NCBI GenBank assembly: GCA_965230195.1
Contig: OZ245997.1
Location: forward strand, 4,650,001-4,714,000
Direction of reading: 5' to 3'
DNA length: 64,000 bases
From: Putridiphycobacter sp965230195
Lineage (GTDB): Bacteria; Bacteroidota; Bacteroidia; Flavobacteriales_D; Crocinitomicaceae
Shown: positions 24,549 through 33,884 of the stretch, piece by piece
How positions within the stretch are numbered: position 1 is the stretch's first letter
Layout: each line of letters starts with the position of its first letter
Notes under the pieces: generated by a model
The model's database searches: none
What the model saw: the letters and a program-made list of their open reading frames with translations, nothing else
What the model was told of the DNA's origin: nothing
Made by a program: the position numbers and the translations under genes

Positions 24549-26696
24549 CTACAACACCCTTTCTATTTCCTCGATAATAGTTGAAACAGTAAAATTACCA
24601 ATCTCAACTTTTAGTTTTTTTCCTTTAATCTCGCTAACGATTCCCGTTTTACTTTGATTTCTTAGCTTGATCCGAACACCTACTTTAATGCGATCCATAG
24701 AAATATTTTCAACTTCAGGTCCAACATTTTTTTCCTGAGGCTCAGACTTAGCTTTCACCTTGAGCTTTGGCAATTCAGGTTGCTTTAATTTATGGTTTAA
24801 TTCAACCGGTTTTTCCTTTTCAAGAACTTTCGATTTTTCAATGGCCACCAACTTTTTTACGGCTTCATTTAAAGCTTTATTCGTTTTATGGTGTTTGTAT
24901 TTTTTTAAAAGCTCATATATTTTTTTCCCGGTGTTCAGAAACTTGTTTTGCTGTTCAAAAAACTGACCCTGCCTCACTCCTTTCTCAGTTAAACTAGTCA
25001 GCTTCCTTTCATATTCACTAATTTTTCTATTTGCTTCTGCCCTTGACCTGTACTGTTCGGTATTGATTTTTTTATACTTTGACTTTTCTTGTTGCAATGC
25101 CACAGTTAACTGATCAACTTTAACTTTGTTTTCTGAAACTTTTGTTTTGGCACGTTCAATAACATCATTTGAAATACCATTATACTGAGCTACCTCGAAA
25201 GTAAAAGAGGACCCCGGCTGCCCAACAGATAATTGATAAAGTGGTTGTAGTTTTTTAGTATCAAACAACATACAGGCATTTGAAGCTGCCGGTAAAGAAG
25301 ATGTTAAAATTTTGATATTCGTATAATGGGTGGTGATAATCGCAAATCCATTTTTTTCATAGAGTTCTTCATAGAATACTTCAGCTAATGCCCCTCCTAA
25401 TTCCGGATCAGACCCACTTCCAAATTCATCCAGCAGCAACAATGTCCTTTCATTGGCTTCCTTAAGAAAAAAAGCCATTCTGTTTAAACGATAACTGTAT
25501 GTGCTCAACTGATTTTCTATCGATTGATTATCTCCTATATCTGATAGTATCTGTTCGAACCAACAACAGGAACTTCCATTATCAACCGGAAGAAACAAAC
25601 CTGACTGAAACATCATTTGTAATAAACCAACCGTTTTAAGGGTAATAGACTTTCCTCCCGCATTGGGACCCGAAATGACTAAAAATCGATTCTCATTATC
25701 TAATTCCAAATCCTGACCAATGGTTTCCAGCCCGTGTAAATTATTGTTTAGATACAAGAGTGGGTGTTTTGCATTTTTCCAGTACAGTACCTGATCATTA
25801 TTGATACCGGGCTTGACTCCATTATATGATAAAGAAAAATTAACCTTAGCATTGAGTAAATCGAATCGAATGAGTAACCTCTGAAAAGCCTTAAGGTTAT
25901 TCCTCTCCCCTCTTAACTTAATTGTCAGTGCTTCAAGAATTTTAAAAATCTCGTGTCTTTCTTCAATTTTTAACTGATCTAAAGCATTATTCAAATGTTG
26001 AGTTTCAGCAGGCTCAATATAAGTGAAGTTACCCTTTGCACTTAGCCCGTAAACTTTCCCCTTAACTCTTTTTTTGTATTGGGAAAGTACGGTCAACAAT
26101 CTGCGGTTCTCTAAATGTGTTTCTTCAGTATCACCTAAAATATCGTCTGCCCTGTACTTTTTTAATACCTGATCAAAATTCTTATTTAACTCCCTAAGCG
26201 TTGACTTTTCCTTAGATCTGATATCATGCAATCTTTCAGTAGCGGTACTTTTAATGATTAGTTTTTTTTCATCTAATACTTCAGTAATGATTTTAAGTAC
26301 ATCATTAATTCTGTCAATGTGTGAGCAAGCATTGAAAATCAAAGGAAACTGTACCTTATTTGATTTGGCGAAATTGGTCAATGTTTTAGTGCCTGTACAC
26401 AGTGCATAGATTTTCACCAGCTCATCAAGAATTAAAACACCATTTTCTATTTTAAGTAACTTTAACGCACCATCAATATCTTCTGCATTAGGATGCGGAA
26501 AATTCATTGAATCATCCTGATAAACCGATTGAATTTCTTCAATTAAATCCAATTCCTTTTTGAGCTGATCAGGTTGATCAAAAAAACTGATTTTCAAAGC
26601 GTTTTCCTTTGCTTTTTTCGAATGGCAGTATGATGCTAAAATCTCCCTTACCTGATCAAACTCCAAATCCTTACTACTCTGTTGGTCTATTTGCAT
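24549..26696 (-). CDS. MutS2-like DNA-binding ATPase without Smr domain
   Basis: The protein has 715 residues. The ATPase core shows Walker A SGPNAGGKSITLKTVGLLQMM, the Walker B LLLLDEFGSGSDPELGGAL and ITTHYTNIK, with MutS-family helical core sequences before it. Full-length MutS2 enzymes are about 780-790 residues and end in a Smr nuclease domain. Here the C-terminus is a lysine-rich linker followed by a short beta-barrel-like segment (ISMDRIKVGVRIKLRNQSKTGIVSEIKGKKLKVEIGNFTV) and no Smr motif. Such truncated forms occur in Bacteroidota and may bind rather than cut DNA. The gene is downstream of an AraC gene and its own promoter is not obvious. Confidence 0.9.
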   Translation of the reverse strand: MQIDQQSSKDLEFDQVREILASYCHSKKAKENALKISFFDQPDQLKKELDLIEEIQSVYQDDSMNFPHPNAEDIDGALKLLKIENGVLILDELVKIYALCTGTKTLTNFAKSNKVQFPLIFNACSHIDRINDVLKIITEVLDEKKLIIKSTATERLHDIRSKEKSTLRELNKNFDQVLKKYRADDILGDTEETHLENRRLLTVLSQYKKRVKGKVYGLSAKGNFTYIEPAETQHLNNALDQLKIEERHEIFKILEALTIKLRGERNNLKAFQRLLIRFDLLNAKVNFSLSYNGVKPGINNDQVLYWKNAKHPLLYLNNNLHGLETIGQDLELDNENRFLVISGPNAGGKSITLKTVGLLQMMFQSGLFLPVDNGSSCCWFEQILSDIGDNQSIENQLSTYSYRLNRMAFFLKEANERTLLLLDEFGSGSDPELGGALAEVFYEELYEKNGFAIITTHYTNIKILTSSLPAASNACMLFDTKKLQPLYQLSVGQPGSSFTFEVAQYNGISNDVIERAKTKVSENKVKVDQLTVALQQEKSKYKKINTEQYRSRAEANRKISEYERKLTSLTEKGVRQGQFFEQQNKFLNTGKKIYELLKKYKHHKTNKALNEAVKKLVAIEKSKVLEKEKPVELNHKLKQPELPKLKVKAKSEPQEKNVGPEVENISMDRIKVGVRIKLRNQSKTGIVSEIKGKKLKVEIGNFTVSTIIEEIERVL

Positions 26697-26811
26697 GAAT
26701 AAAATACCTTAAAATATGTTTAATGAGGCCAAAATTATTGTTCCTGTGGCACAAATGTAATTAATAGATGGTTTACCGAAGTAAAAATAATTATGATATA
26801 CACTTTGTTTA

Positions 26812-27690
26812 TCAGACAGAAGTCCTTTCACTTTGAAAATCTCTTGGACTTTGTCCCGTTTTATTTTTAAAAACCCGGGAAAAGTAGGCATAATCCTCAT
26901 AACCTAATATTAATCCAATTTCAGTAAAATTAGATTTGGAGTGCAACAACATTCTTTTGGCTTCCAGTATAACCCGATCTATAATTAATTCAAGTGTGGT
27001 TTTACCTGAAACAGCCTTACAAATCCTATTCAGATGTTTTGTACTCATATTCATCAGGTCAGCGTACACAACCGGGGATTTTTCAGTTTGAAATTTTGTT
27101 TCGATCAACTGCTCAAGTTCATAAAATCGAATACTGTAATTGGCATTTGGCAATGAATCAGTCTGATAATTTCTTAAATAAATCCTGGATAACTCAATAT
27201 AAATAATATTGATCAGACTGGAAATTTTCTGATACCTCATCAAGCCTTTAGAAAATGCTTCCTCAACAACTGCTTTAAAAAGATCCTTTACTGTATCTAA
27301 ATCTTTAGCACTTAAATTAAGTAACGGCGGATTATAACTTGAACTGAAAAAGGGAAATTGATTAACAATAATCGAATGGTTGGTTGAAGCATAAAATGAT
27401 TGTGAATGAAAGAATATATAACCTTCAATATCTTCTGACAGAATCCAGGAGTGCATTTGACCTGGTTTTAACATAAACACACTTCCCTTTTTAATTGGAT
27501 AAGTTTTAAAATCAATTTCATGACTTCCCGTCCCCTCGGTAAACACAACAAAAAGGAAAAAATCATGTTTATGCGGAATCGAAATTTTTGATCTGTTACG
27601 TTTTAAATGTTGGCTAAAGTAATTGGCATAAAAATCATTCTCGGAAACCGATTGATTAAATGCCTTTATGTTCAAAACTGAAATACTCAC
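26812..27690 (-). CDS. AraC-family transcriptional regulator
   Basis: The protein has 292 residues with the canonical N-terminal cupin-like AraC sensor domain (ISIPHKHDFFLFVVFTEGTGSHEIDFKTYPIKKGSVFMLKPGQMHSW) and a C-terminal AraC helix-turn-helix pair (LMNMSTKHLNRICKAVSGKTTLELI and FTEIGLILGYEDYAYFSRVFKNKTGQSPRDF). The start is GTG at 27688-27690; no suitable in-frame ATG is available earlier, and the next one is inside the cupin fold. The gene is divergent from the DUF983 gene at 27785. The ligand is not identifiable. Confidence 0.88.
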   Translation of the reverse strand: MSISVLNIKAFNQSVSENDFYANYFSQHLKRNRSKISIPHKHDFFLFVVFTEGTGSHEIDFKTYPIKKGSVFMLKPGQMHSWILSEDIEGYIFFHSQSFYASTNHSIIVNQFPFFSSSYNPPLLNLSAKDLDTVKDLFKAVVEEAFSKGLMRYQKISSLINIIYIELSRIYLRNYQTDSLPNANYSIRFYELEQLIETKFQTEKSPVVYADLMNMSTKHLNRICKAVSGKTTLELIIDRVILEAKRMLLHSKSNFTEIGLILGYEDYAYFSRVFKNKTGQSPRDFQSERTSV

Positions 27691-27759
27691 CGAATAAAAA
27701 TGTCCGTATAATACAAGAATAGGTCTTTTTTAGTTAAAACACAAAAGAGTGAAACATCT

Positions 27760-27767
27760 TAATTTTG
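27760..27767 (+). promoter_or_regulatory. Predicted -7 promoter box of the DUF983 gene
   Basis: The sequence TAATTTTG matches TAnnTTTG, 17 bases upstream of the ATG at 27785. It is in the divergent region with the AraC gene. Confidence 0.5.
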
Positions 27768-27784
27768 CATAAAATTCAAAAATT

Positions 27785-28150
27785 ATGTCACGACTCGGTA
27801 AAATCATACAAGAAAAATGTCCAAATTGTGAGCAAGGTGATATTTTTATCTCAAAAGGGAATGTTTTCAAATTAAAAATGCCCAGAATGCACCAATCCTG
27901 TAGTCATTGTCAACATAAGTTTGAAAGAGAGCCCGGCTATTTTTTTGGAGCTATGTATGTCAGTTATGCCTTTGTGGTTGCTCAGGGAATAGCAACTTAT
28001 GTTATATTACAGTACTTTATTGAAAATCCGTTTTTCATTATTGGGGCAATTCTTCTGATTTCCATTTTACTCAGTAATATCAATTACCGTTACTCCAGAA
28101 TAGTTTGGATGTACCTTTTTACCAAATCAAAATCGAATCTATTAACTTAG
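27785..28150 (+). CDS. DUF983-family small membrane protein with zinc-ribbon motif
   Basis: The protein has 121 residues. The N-terminal half contains two CxxC pairs (EKCPNCEQGDIF and QSCSHCQHKFE) as expected for a zinc ribbon, followed by the family signature REPGYFFGAMYVSYAFVVA and two hydrophobic segments. DUF983 proteins are common in Bacteroidota and their function is not established. The C-terminus overlaps the stop codon of the convergent glycosylase gene by nine bases. Confidence 0.88.
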   Translation: MSRLGKIIQEKCPNCEQGDIFISKGNVFKLKMPRMHQSCSHCQHKFEREPGYFFGAMYVSYAFVVAQGIATYVILQYFIENPFFIIGAILLISILLSNINYRYSRIVWMYLFTKSKSNLLT

Positions 28151-28741
28151 TACAGCAGCAACCACATCTGTAAACTCTGGTATTACTTCCCGTTCAAACC
28201 ACTCATGTTTAGCTTTCCATATATTGTTTCTGGGAGAAGGATGTGGCAGCACAAAATATTGAGGTAAATAGGACTTAAAATTTCTCACCGTTTCAGTCAG
28301 GTTTTTCATTTTATCAGCACCTAAATAATAATCCTGAGCATACTTACCAACTAATACAATCAACTCAGGATTTTTTATGCTATCCATTAATTTTTTATGC
28401 CATTCCGGTGCACACTCTTTCCTGGGAGGCAGATCACCTGTTTTTCCTTTTCCAGGATAGCAAAACCCCATAGGGATTAAAGCAATACGCTCTTTATCAT
28501 AAAATGTCTGAGCATCAATACCCATCCATTTTCTAAGATTATCTCCACTTTTATCATCCCAGGGAATACCTGTTCTGTGAACCACCGATCCCGGAGCCTG
28601 ACCAATCACAATAATTTTACTGTTTACACTGGCCGACAGTACCGGTCGACAACCATTTTCAAGGTATGACTCACATATTTTACAATTTGATATATCTCGA
28701 AGTAATGTTTCCATCTCAATAAACTGATAATTGTTTAACAA
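28142..28741 (-). CDS. Uracil-DNA glycosylase family protein
   Basis: The protein has 199 residues. The family motif GQAPGSVVHRTGIPWDDKSGDNLRKW (about 47-72) and the C-terminal HPSPRNN motif (about 160) match the uracil-DNA glycosylase superfamily, resembling family 4/5 and related Gammaproteobacterial/Bacteroidota proteins. An N-terminal CKIC plus Cys31 may coordinate an iron-sulphur cluster, although the fourth ligand is not obvious. It should remove uracil or damaged bases from DNA. The gene is convergent with DUF983 and is the downstream neighbour of the second carbonic anhydrase on the same strand. Confidence 0.85.
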   Translation of the reverse strand: MLNNYQFIEMETLLRDISNCKICESYLENGCRPVLSASVNSKIIVIGQAPGSVVHRTGIPWDDKSGDNLRKWMGIDAQTFYDKERIALIPMGFCYPGKGKTGDLPPRKECAPEWHKKLMDSIKNPELIVLVGKYAQDYYLGADKMKNLTETVRNFKSYLPQYFVLPHPSPRNNIWKAKHEWFEREVIPEFTDVVAAVLS

Positions 28742-28770
28742 TTATAACAGTTCAAATCCACGCTTATACC

Positions 28771-29340
28771 TTACAAATTCAAATCGATTTTACCTGAGTC
28801 CAAATGATAATATCCCGGAACAATTTTTAGATTACCTGCATCAACTGCATTGTTTATTATTGAAGAACGCTCCTGAAGCGCTTCACATGTTTTTTCAGCA
28901 TTTGTTTTAACAACATCATTTACTGCCGCTCCATCAGCCGAAGCACTGATTGCAGGTGTAATATGTGACAATAAATGATTTAGATTATGACCGTTATCAC
29001 CACCATTCACTGCTGCTGTAACCGCACCACAGTTTTCATGACCTAATACAATAATAACCTGTGTTTTTAAATGAGCCACAGCATACTCAATACTAGCTAT
29101 TGAAGAGGTATTGGCAACATTTCCGGCCACCCGTATTGTAAATATTTCTCCCAGACCGGTGTCAAAAGCCAATTCAGGTACCACCCTGCTGTCTGCACAG
29201 CTCAATACTATAGCATAAGGACTTTGCCCTCCGGTTAACTCGTCTCTTCTTGAACTGTTTTGTAATTTTCCATCTAATTTATCTGCTACGAATCTTTCAT
29301 TACCTTCCGATAATCTGTCTAATACTTCATTTATTGTCAT
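28771..29340 (-). CDS. Second beta-class carbonic anhydrase
   Basis: The protein has 189 residues with zinc ligands C48 and D50 in SCADSRVVPE (R52 next) and H101 and C104 in GHENCGAVTAA. It shares the framework of the carbonic anhydrase at 23845-24456 but is clearly a diverged paralogue, with different N- and C-termini. It has no signal peptide. There is no transporter gene next to it. Two cytoplasmic beta-type enzymes in 5 kb suggest different regulation or physiological conditions. Confidence 0.95.
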   Translation of the reverse strand: MTINEVLDRLSEGNERFVADKLDGKLQNSSRRDELTGGQSPYAIVLSCADSRVVPELAFDTGLGEIFTIRVAGNVANTSSIASIEYAVAHLKTQVIIVLGHENCGAVTAAVNGGDNGHNLNHLLSHITPAISASADGAAVNDVVKTNAEKTCEALQERSSIINNAVDAGNLKIVPGYYHLDSGKIDLNL

Positions 29341-29479
29341 TGTTTTTTATTTTAGTTTATGTTAGTTGTACTAATTTAGCAAATATTGTAACCACATTTA
29401 CAATATCATAACAGATTCTTTGTATAAAATGTGAAGCCATAAATAAGCTTTATTTTTTAGCTATTTTACCAGTATCTGC

Positions 29480-29511
29480 AAAAAAGGGTACCCGAATAAT
29501 CCGATACCCTT
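29480..29511 (-). terminator. Intrinsic terminator of the SDR gene
   Basis: On the minus strand a stem AAGGGTA / TACCCTT is followed by a run of T residues, 24 bases downstream of the SDR stop codon at 29535. It precedes the next gene, the carbonic anhydrase, whose start is at 29340. Confidence 0.6.
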
Positions 29512-29534
29512 ATCATGTTAAAGCCAATAGAGGT

Positions 29535-30356
29535 TTACAATCCCAATCGTTCTTTCATCATTGAAGTAAATTCACCATCATTTAATTGTTTTCTGGCGTC
29601 CAGTAATTGTCTGGCATCTTCTCCGGCGTGATAACGTAATTGGTCAGATCCATCTGTTGCAGCAGTGTAGATAACTTCAGCAACCATATCCGGAGTACTC
29701 ATGTTTGCAGGGTCCATCATTGAATTAAACTTCTCCATCACTCCCCCAACAAAGTTATTGTATTCTGCCAGAGACTCATCATGCTGAAAGTCCATTGATC
29801 TTCCACCAAAATCAGTTGCAATTGCTCCAGGTTCAACAATTTTTACTTTTACCCCAATTGGAGCTAATTCATAATTTAATGATTCGCTAAACCCCTCTAC
29901 TGCAAACTTGGTTGAATGATAAAGTGAAATTAATGGAAAGGTAACATGTCCCCCAACTGATGACACATTGATAAACATTCCTGATTGATTCGCTCTGAAG
30001 TGAGGCAATGCTTTTTGAGTGACATCAAAAAGTCCTAAAACATTTACCCCAAATTGTCTGGCAATACTCTCTCTCGGTGCCGACTCAAAAGTTCCCATTA
30101 AACCATAGCCCGCATTATTCAGTACCACATCAATTTTTCCAAATTTGTCAATCCCCTCTTGTATTGCATTTTCAATACTTTTCAGGTCAAGAACATCTAG
30201 CTTTGTTACTAATACATTATCCAATTGATTGAGTTCGTTTTCATTTTCAGGCGTTCTCATTGTAGCAATCACATTCCATTCTTTTTTATTAAAGTATTTT
30301 GCTGTTGCTCTTCCAATTCCTGTGCTTGCTCCGGTTATTAAAATTGTTTTATTCAT
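29535..30356 (-). CDS. Short-chain dehydrogenase/reductase
   Basis: The protein has 273 residues. The Rossmann motif is TGASTGIGRA (8-17), the structural NNAGYG follows (about 86-91), and the catalytic tyrosine and lysine are in YHSTKFAVEG. These are the classical SDR hallmarks, and the arginine in the segment after the first strand (TMRTPEN) suggests NADP(H). The substrate is unknown. The gene is divergent from the Crp-family regulator at 30540, a likely regulator. Confidence 0.9.
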   Translation of the reverse strand: MNKTILITGASTGIGRATAKYFNKKEWNVIATMRTPENENELNQLDNVLVTKLDVLDLKSIENAIQEGIDKFGKIDVVLNNAGYGLMGTFESAPRESIARQFGVNVLGLFDVTQKALPHFRANQSGMFINVSSVGGHVTFPLISLYHSTKFAVEGFSESLNYELAPIGVKVKIVEPGAIATDFGGRSMDFQHDESLAEYNNFVGGVMEKFNSMMDPANMSTPDMVAEVIYTAATDGSDQLRYHAGEDARQLLDARKQLNDGEFTSMMKERLGL

Positions 30357-30520
30357 TGTTTTTTGATTTTGTGATTAATTTATGATACAAATTTCGGTCA
30401 ATATTTTAGATTTCAATATCACAAATCTCTGTTAAGCAAACACTTTTTACTGAAAGTGTTATTTTAATGATAGTTGTAGTAGTAAACATCTATACAATAA
30501 TCTATGTACAAAATATGACT

Positions 30521-30528
30521 TACCTTTG
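30521..30528 (+). promoter_or_regulatory. Predicted -7 promoter box of the Crp-family gene
   Basis: The sequence TACCTTTG matches the TAnnTTTG consensus and ends 11 bases before the ATG at 30540, so the transcript would have an almost absent leader. The exact same octamer is seen at the ffh and 32388 promoters. Confidence 0.6.
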
Positions 30529-30539
30529 CCATTATAATT

Positions 30540-31115
30540 ATGCAAGCCTTAAAACAAATACTACAGGACTCAATAACCATTACTGATGCTGAATGGCTCC
30601 TTTTTAAAAATGAATTGAAAGTTGAAAAATTTAAGGCAAAAGAAACAATAGTAAGAGCAGGAAAAATTGCGACGAATATTTATTTCATAGAGTCAGGACT
30701 TATGCGATCGTATTACCTACAGGATGGGAAAGAGATCAGTACTTACTTTGCTTGTGACAATCAGTTTATCTCAACTTTTTCAAGCTTTATAACCCAAACA
30801 CCTTCGTTCGAATATTTAGAGGCAATAGAAGACACAGTAGTATATGCATTACAGTCCTCAGTAATGACTGATTTATATAATCAATCATCAAAATTTGAAA
30901 AATTAGGCAGAATACTGGCTGAAAAGAATTATCTCTGTATTCTTGACAGAACAATGGTTATGCAAACAAAAACTGCGAAAGAGAAATACATTGATTTTCT
31001 AAATTCTTACAACAGGAAAATAGTAATGAACGTACCTCAACATCAAATTGCCAGTTTTTTAGGTATTGCCCCTGAATCATTAAGCAGAGTCAGAAAAGAA
31101 ATTGTTAATTCTTAA
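30540..31115 (+). CDS. Crp/Fnr-family transcriptional regulator
   Basis: The protein has 191 residues with an N-terminal cyclic-nucleotide-binding jelly roll (KETIVRAGKIATNIYFIESGLMRSYYLQDGKEISTYFACDNQFISTF) and a C-terminal helix-turn-helix (HQIASFLGIAPESLSRVRKEI). The phosphate-binding cassette of true cAMP receptors is absent, as in most Bacteroidota Crp-like proteins. It is divergent from the SDR at 29535 and upstream of a lipoprotein and SDR, so it may control either. The effector is unknown. Confidence 0.87.
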   Translation: MQALKQILQDSITITDAEWLLFKNELKVEKFKAKETIVRAGKIATNIYFIESGLMRSYYLQDGKEISTYFACDNQFISTFSSFITQTPSFEYLEAIEDTVVYALQSSVMTDLYNQSSKFEKLGRILAEKNYLCILDRTMVMQTKTAKEKYIDFLNSYNRKIVMNVPQHQIASFLGIAPESLSRVRKEIVNS

Positions 31116-31180
31116 CAAATGTCAATGCACCTCAAATGGTGGTAATGTTCCTTTGTATTATAAAATTTAATACAAAAAAC

Positions 31181-32266
31181 ATGAAACCAAATAAAAACTT
31201 ACTACCTGTAATTTCAATACTCATCATAAGTATAATCATTCAGGCTTGTTCACTAAAACCTAACGCATGGACACCTCCGGTTAAACCAAAACCAGAAGGA
31301 TCAATTGCAGAAAATAAGCTCTTGGAAACTACTGAGTGGATAGATCTTGACGGTTGGTATGGACCGGAAGATATTGCGGTAGACAGTGAAGGTAACTTGT
31401 ATTGCAGTGCTCATATTTCACCAACTGATTTTACTGATGGTCGAATATTGAAAATTGATTCAGATGGAAATGTCACCATTTTTTGCAATACAAATTCATG
31501 GGTAACCGGTTTGCATTTTGACGAAAATCAGAACCTTATTGCCTGTGATCAAAAAAGAGGATTAATAAGTGTTGACAAATCAGGTAAAATTACTGTTTTA
31601 ACTGATAAAGATGAAAAAGGAAATTCTTTTTTAATTCCAAATGATGTCGATATAGCCTCTGATGGAATGATCTACTTTTCTAACACATCATCAAAGGTTT
31701 CTTTTAGCCAAAAAAATGCACGGAAAATTTTAATGGAGGTAAAACCTGACGGAGGACTATACAGCTACAATCCAATCAATGGAAAAGTCACCACATTAAT
31801 TGATAGTTCATTTTTTGGTAATGGTGTAGCCGTTTCAAAACATAATGATTTTGTACTAATGGTTGATTTAACCAAATACCGGGTGCTTAGGTATTGGCTA
31901 AAAGGAGTTAAAAAGGGAGTGACTGAAATATTTTTAGAAAACCTTCCTGGTTTACCAAATGGTATTTCAAGAAGAGAAGATGGTAGTTTTTGGCTTGGTT
32001 TTACAACCCGGAGAGATGATACTTTAGATAAAATACAACCCAAAAAAGGTTTAAAAAAATTTATATATGGTGTACCACTATGGTTACAACCAAAACAAGA
32101 ACCGTTTGGTATGATAATGCATATTAGCAATAATGGAGACATTCTAAAAACTTACTATGACACCACAGGTGAAAAGGTATCTGAAGCAAGTTCAATAGAA
32201 GAATATAATGGCTATTTATATTTAGGTGGTGATTTAACAGATCATATTGGAAAGTATAAATTGTAA
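31181..32266 (+). CDS. SMP-30/gluconolactonase/strictosidine-synthase-like lipoprotein
   Basis: I place the start at 31181 (MKPNKNLLPVISILIISIIIQAC), which gives a lipoprotein signal with the lipobox around IQAC; the longer frame from 31136 has no such N-terminus and overlaps non-coding sequence. The 361-residue protein is a six-bladed propeller like gluconolactonase or strictosidine-synthase-type proteins, with GWYGPEDIAVDSEGNLYCSAH, IPNDVDIASDGMIYFSNTSS, and PNGISRREDGSFWLGFTTRR. It would be exported and anchored; the substrate is not predictable. Confidence 0.78.
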   Translation: MKPNKNLLPVISILIISIIIQACSLKPNAWTPPVKPKPEGSIAENKLLETTEWIDLDGWYGPEDIAVDSEGNLYCSAHISPTDFTDGRILKIDSDGNVTIFCNTNSWVTGLHFDENQNLIACDQKRGLISVDKSGKITVLTDKDEKGNSFLIPNDVDIASDGMIYFSNTSSKVSFSQKNARKILMEVKPDGGLYSYNPINGKVTTLIDSSFFGNGVAVSKHNDFVLMVDLTKYRVLRYWLKGVKKGVTEIFLENLPGLPNGISRREDGSFWLGFTTRRDDTLDKIQPKKGLKKFIYGVPLWLQPKQEPFGMIMHISNNGDILKTYYDTTGEKVSEASSIEEYNGYLYLGGDLTDHIGKYKL

Positions 32267-32354
32267 AATCCGGGACAAACTCATAAAACAATCAATTACC
32301 AAAAAATATACACGAAACGAAAATGTGTATAAAAGATCTGACCTACCCCTAATC

Positions 32355-32362
32355 TACCTTTG
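32355..32362 (+). promoter_or_regulatory. Predicted -7 promoter box of the second SDR gene
   Basis: The sequence TACCTTTG is an exact match to TAnnTTTG, 25 bases before the ATG at 32388. It lies in what would be the first part of the longer open frame from 32247, supporting the shorter start. Confidence 0.6.
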
Positions 32363-32387
32363 TAATAAACAATTAAAACTTATAGTC

Positions 32388-33335
32388 ATGAGTAATCAAT
32401 TTGGTAAAAAAGGTTGGACACCAGAGAGAATCGGTAACCTGAACAGAAAAACATATATCATAACAGGGACCACCAGCGGAACCGGATTTGAAGCTGCAAA
32501 AATTCTACTATCTAAAGGTGCAAAAGTAGTGATGCTTAATCGTAACGCAAAAAAATCAGAAGAAACCATCTCGGCCTTAAAGCGTGAACTAGGTAAGAAT
32601 ATAGATGTATCTAATATTCTTATGAACCTGGCGGAACAAGCTTCGGTGAAAAAAGCTGCAGAAGAAATACTTAAAACTGTTCCACAAATAGATGCATTGC
32701 TGTGTAATGCTGCTATTGCCCAAACGCCAAAGCGAAACTTAACCAAAGAAGGTTGGGAACTTCAAATGGGTGTGAATTATTTCGGACATTTTACTTTACA
32801 AGCATTGCTTTATCCGTTAATTGAAAAGTCAAAAGGACGAATTGTAACAGTGGGTAGCTTGGGTTATGATATGGGTATCAAGGCCATCAAATTTGACGAT
32901 TTGAACTGGGATAAGGATTATACACCTAACAATGCCTATAGTCAAAGTAAATTAGCACAAATTATGTCCATGTATGAGTTAAACAACAAGTTAAAAGCAG
33001 CGGGAATAACAGATGTAAAAGCTTATGCTTGTCATCCAGGGTCTTCACGAACCTCATTGATCTCGACAAATGGAAGCTTTATGATGAAAATGATTTTTGG
33101 CATTATGAAATTAACACCTTTGACTCAACCTGCCGAAAATGGAGCCTATCCACAGCTAATGTGTGCCACTGAACAAGACCTTGATCAGAATGGCTTTTAT
33201 GGTCCAACTGGAAGGAACAATTGGGTTGGTCCGGTTGGAGAACATAAAATAGAACCACATGCAAAAGATAAAGTAGCAATGGAAAAACTATGGACTTTAT
33301 CTGAAAAAGAAACAGGTATTAGCTGGAACATTTGA
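32388..33335 (+). CDS. Short-chain dehydrogenase (retinol-dehydrogenase/protochlorophyllide-reductase-like)
   Basis: I use the ATG at 32388 (MSNQFGKKGWTPERIGNL), 315 residues; the longer frame is open from 32247 but its first 47 residues look non-coding and include a promoter box. The Rossmann motif is TGTTSGTGFEAA, the catalytic YSQSK follows, and the NAAIAQTP segment matches the NNAG motif loosely. It resembles light-independent short-chain oxidoreductases of the WWOX/retinol-dehydrogenase type. The substrate is unknown. A membrane protein and an AraC regulator gene follow closely, so these may be one operon. Confidence 0.87.
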   Translation: MSNQFGKKGWTPERIGNLNRKTYIITGTTSGTGFEAAKILLSKGAKVVMLNRNAKKSEETISALKRELGKNIDVSNILMNLAEQASVKKAAEEILKTVPQIDALLCNAAIAQTPKRNLTKEGWELQMGVNYFGHFTLQALLYPLIEKSKGRIVTVGSLGYDMGIKAIKFDDLNWDKDYTPNNAYSQSKLAQIMSMYELNNKLKAAGITDVKAYACHPGSSRTSLISTNGSFMMKMIFGIMKLTPLTQPAENGAYPQLMCATEQDLDQNGFYGPTGRNNWVGPVGEHKIEPHAKDKVAMEKLWTLSEKETGISWNI

Positions 33336-33374
33336 TTGATTAAAAAATCTGAGTCTTAACGTAAACAAAGTGAA

Positions 33375-33878
33375 ATGGATATATTAAAAACAGCTATTGA
33401 ATGGGCTAAAGACGAAGTATTCTCTTCATGGATATTTATCCTTTTTGGAATTTTATTTGTGAGCACAGCAATCATTTTTTGGCAAATAGGTAAAACAGAC
33501 CTTTCAAAAGCATTCATTATTCCGATATTAATTTCAGGAGGATTATTACTTGCGGCCGGATTTGGATTTTACTTTTCCAACAAAGCAAGGATTTCTAATT
33601 TTGAAAATGAATATCACAATGACATTACAACGTTTATAAGTACCGAAAGTAATCGCGTAGAAAAAACCATCCTTGAATACGAAAATATTGCTTTCAGGAT
33701 TTTTCCCATTATAATGATAATTGCTGCCTCATTGATTATTTTTATAGATAAACCTTTGTGGAGAGCAATTAGTATGACTACCTTAGGACTACTGATGGTG
33801 ATTTTGATGATTGACAGCCATGCACATGCCAGATTAAAGAATTACTATAAACAATTGCAACAAGAACAAAATAGTTAA
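33375..33878 (+). CDS. Membrane protein of unknown function
   Basis: The protein has 167 residues with about four hydrophobic segments: residues 18-37, 47-66, 107-125 and 130-148. A charged middle section (FSNKARISNFENEYHNDITTFISTESNRVEKTILEYEN) lies between the second and third. It is 39 bases after the SDR gene and 6 bases before the AraC gene, so it is probably in an operon with both. No family is recognised. Confidence 0.65.
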   Translation: MDILKTAIEWAKDEVFSSWIFILFGILFVSTAIIFWQIGKTDLSKAFIIPILISGGLLLAAGFGFYFSNKARISNFENEYHNDITTFISTESNRVEKTILEYENIAFRIFPIIMIIAASLIIFIDKPLWRAISMTTLGLLMVILMIDSHAHARLKNYYKQLQQEQNS

Positions 33879-33884
33879 AGCATC

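Noticed and set aside
26709..26900. Minus-strand frame overlapping the end of the AraC gene
   Set aside because: It overlaps the coding C-terminus of the AraC regulator in another frame and has no family likeness or upstream signals.
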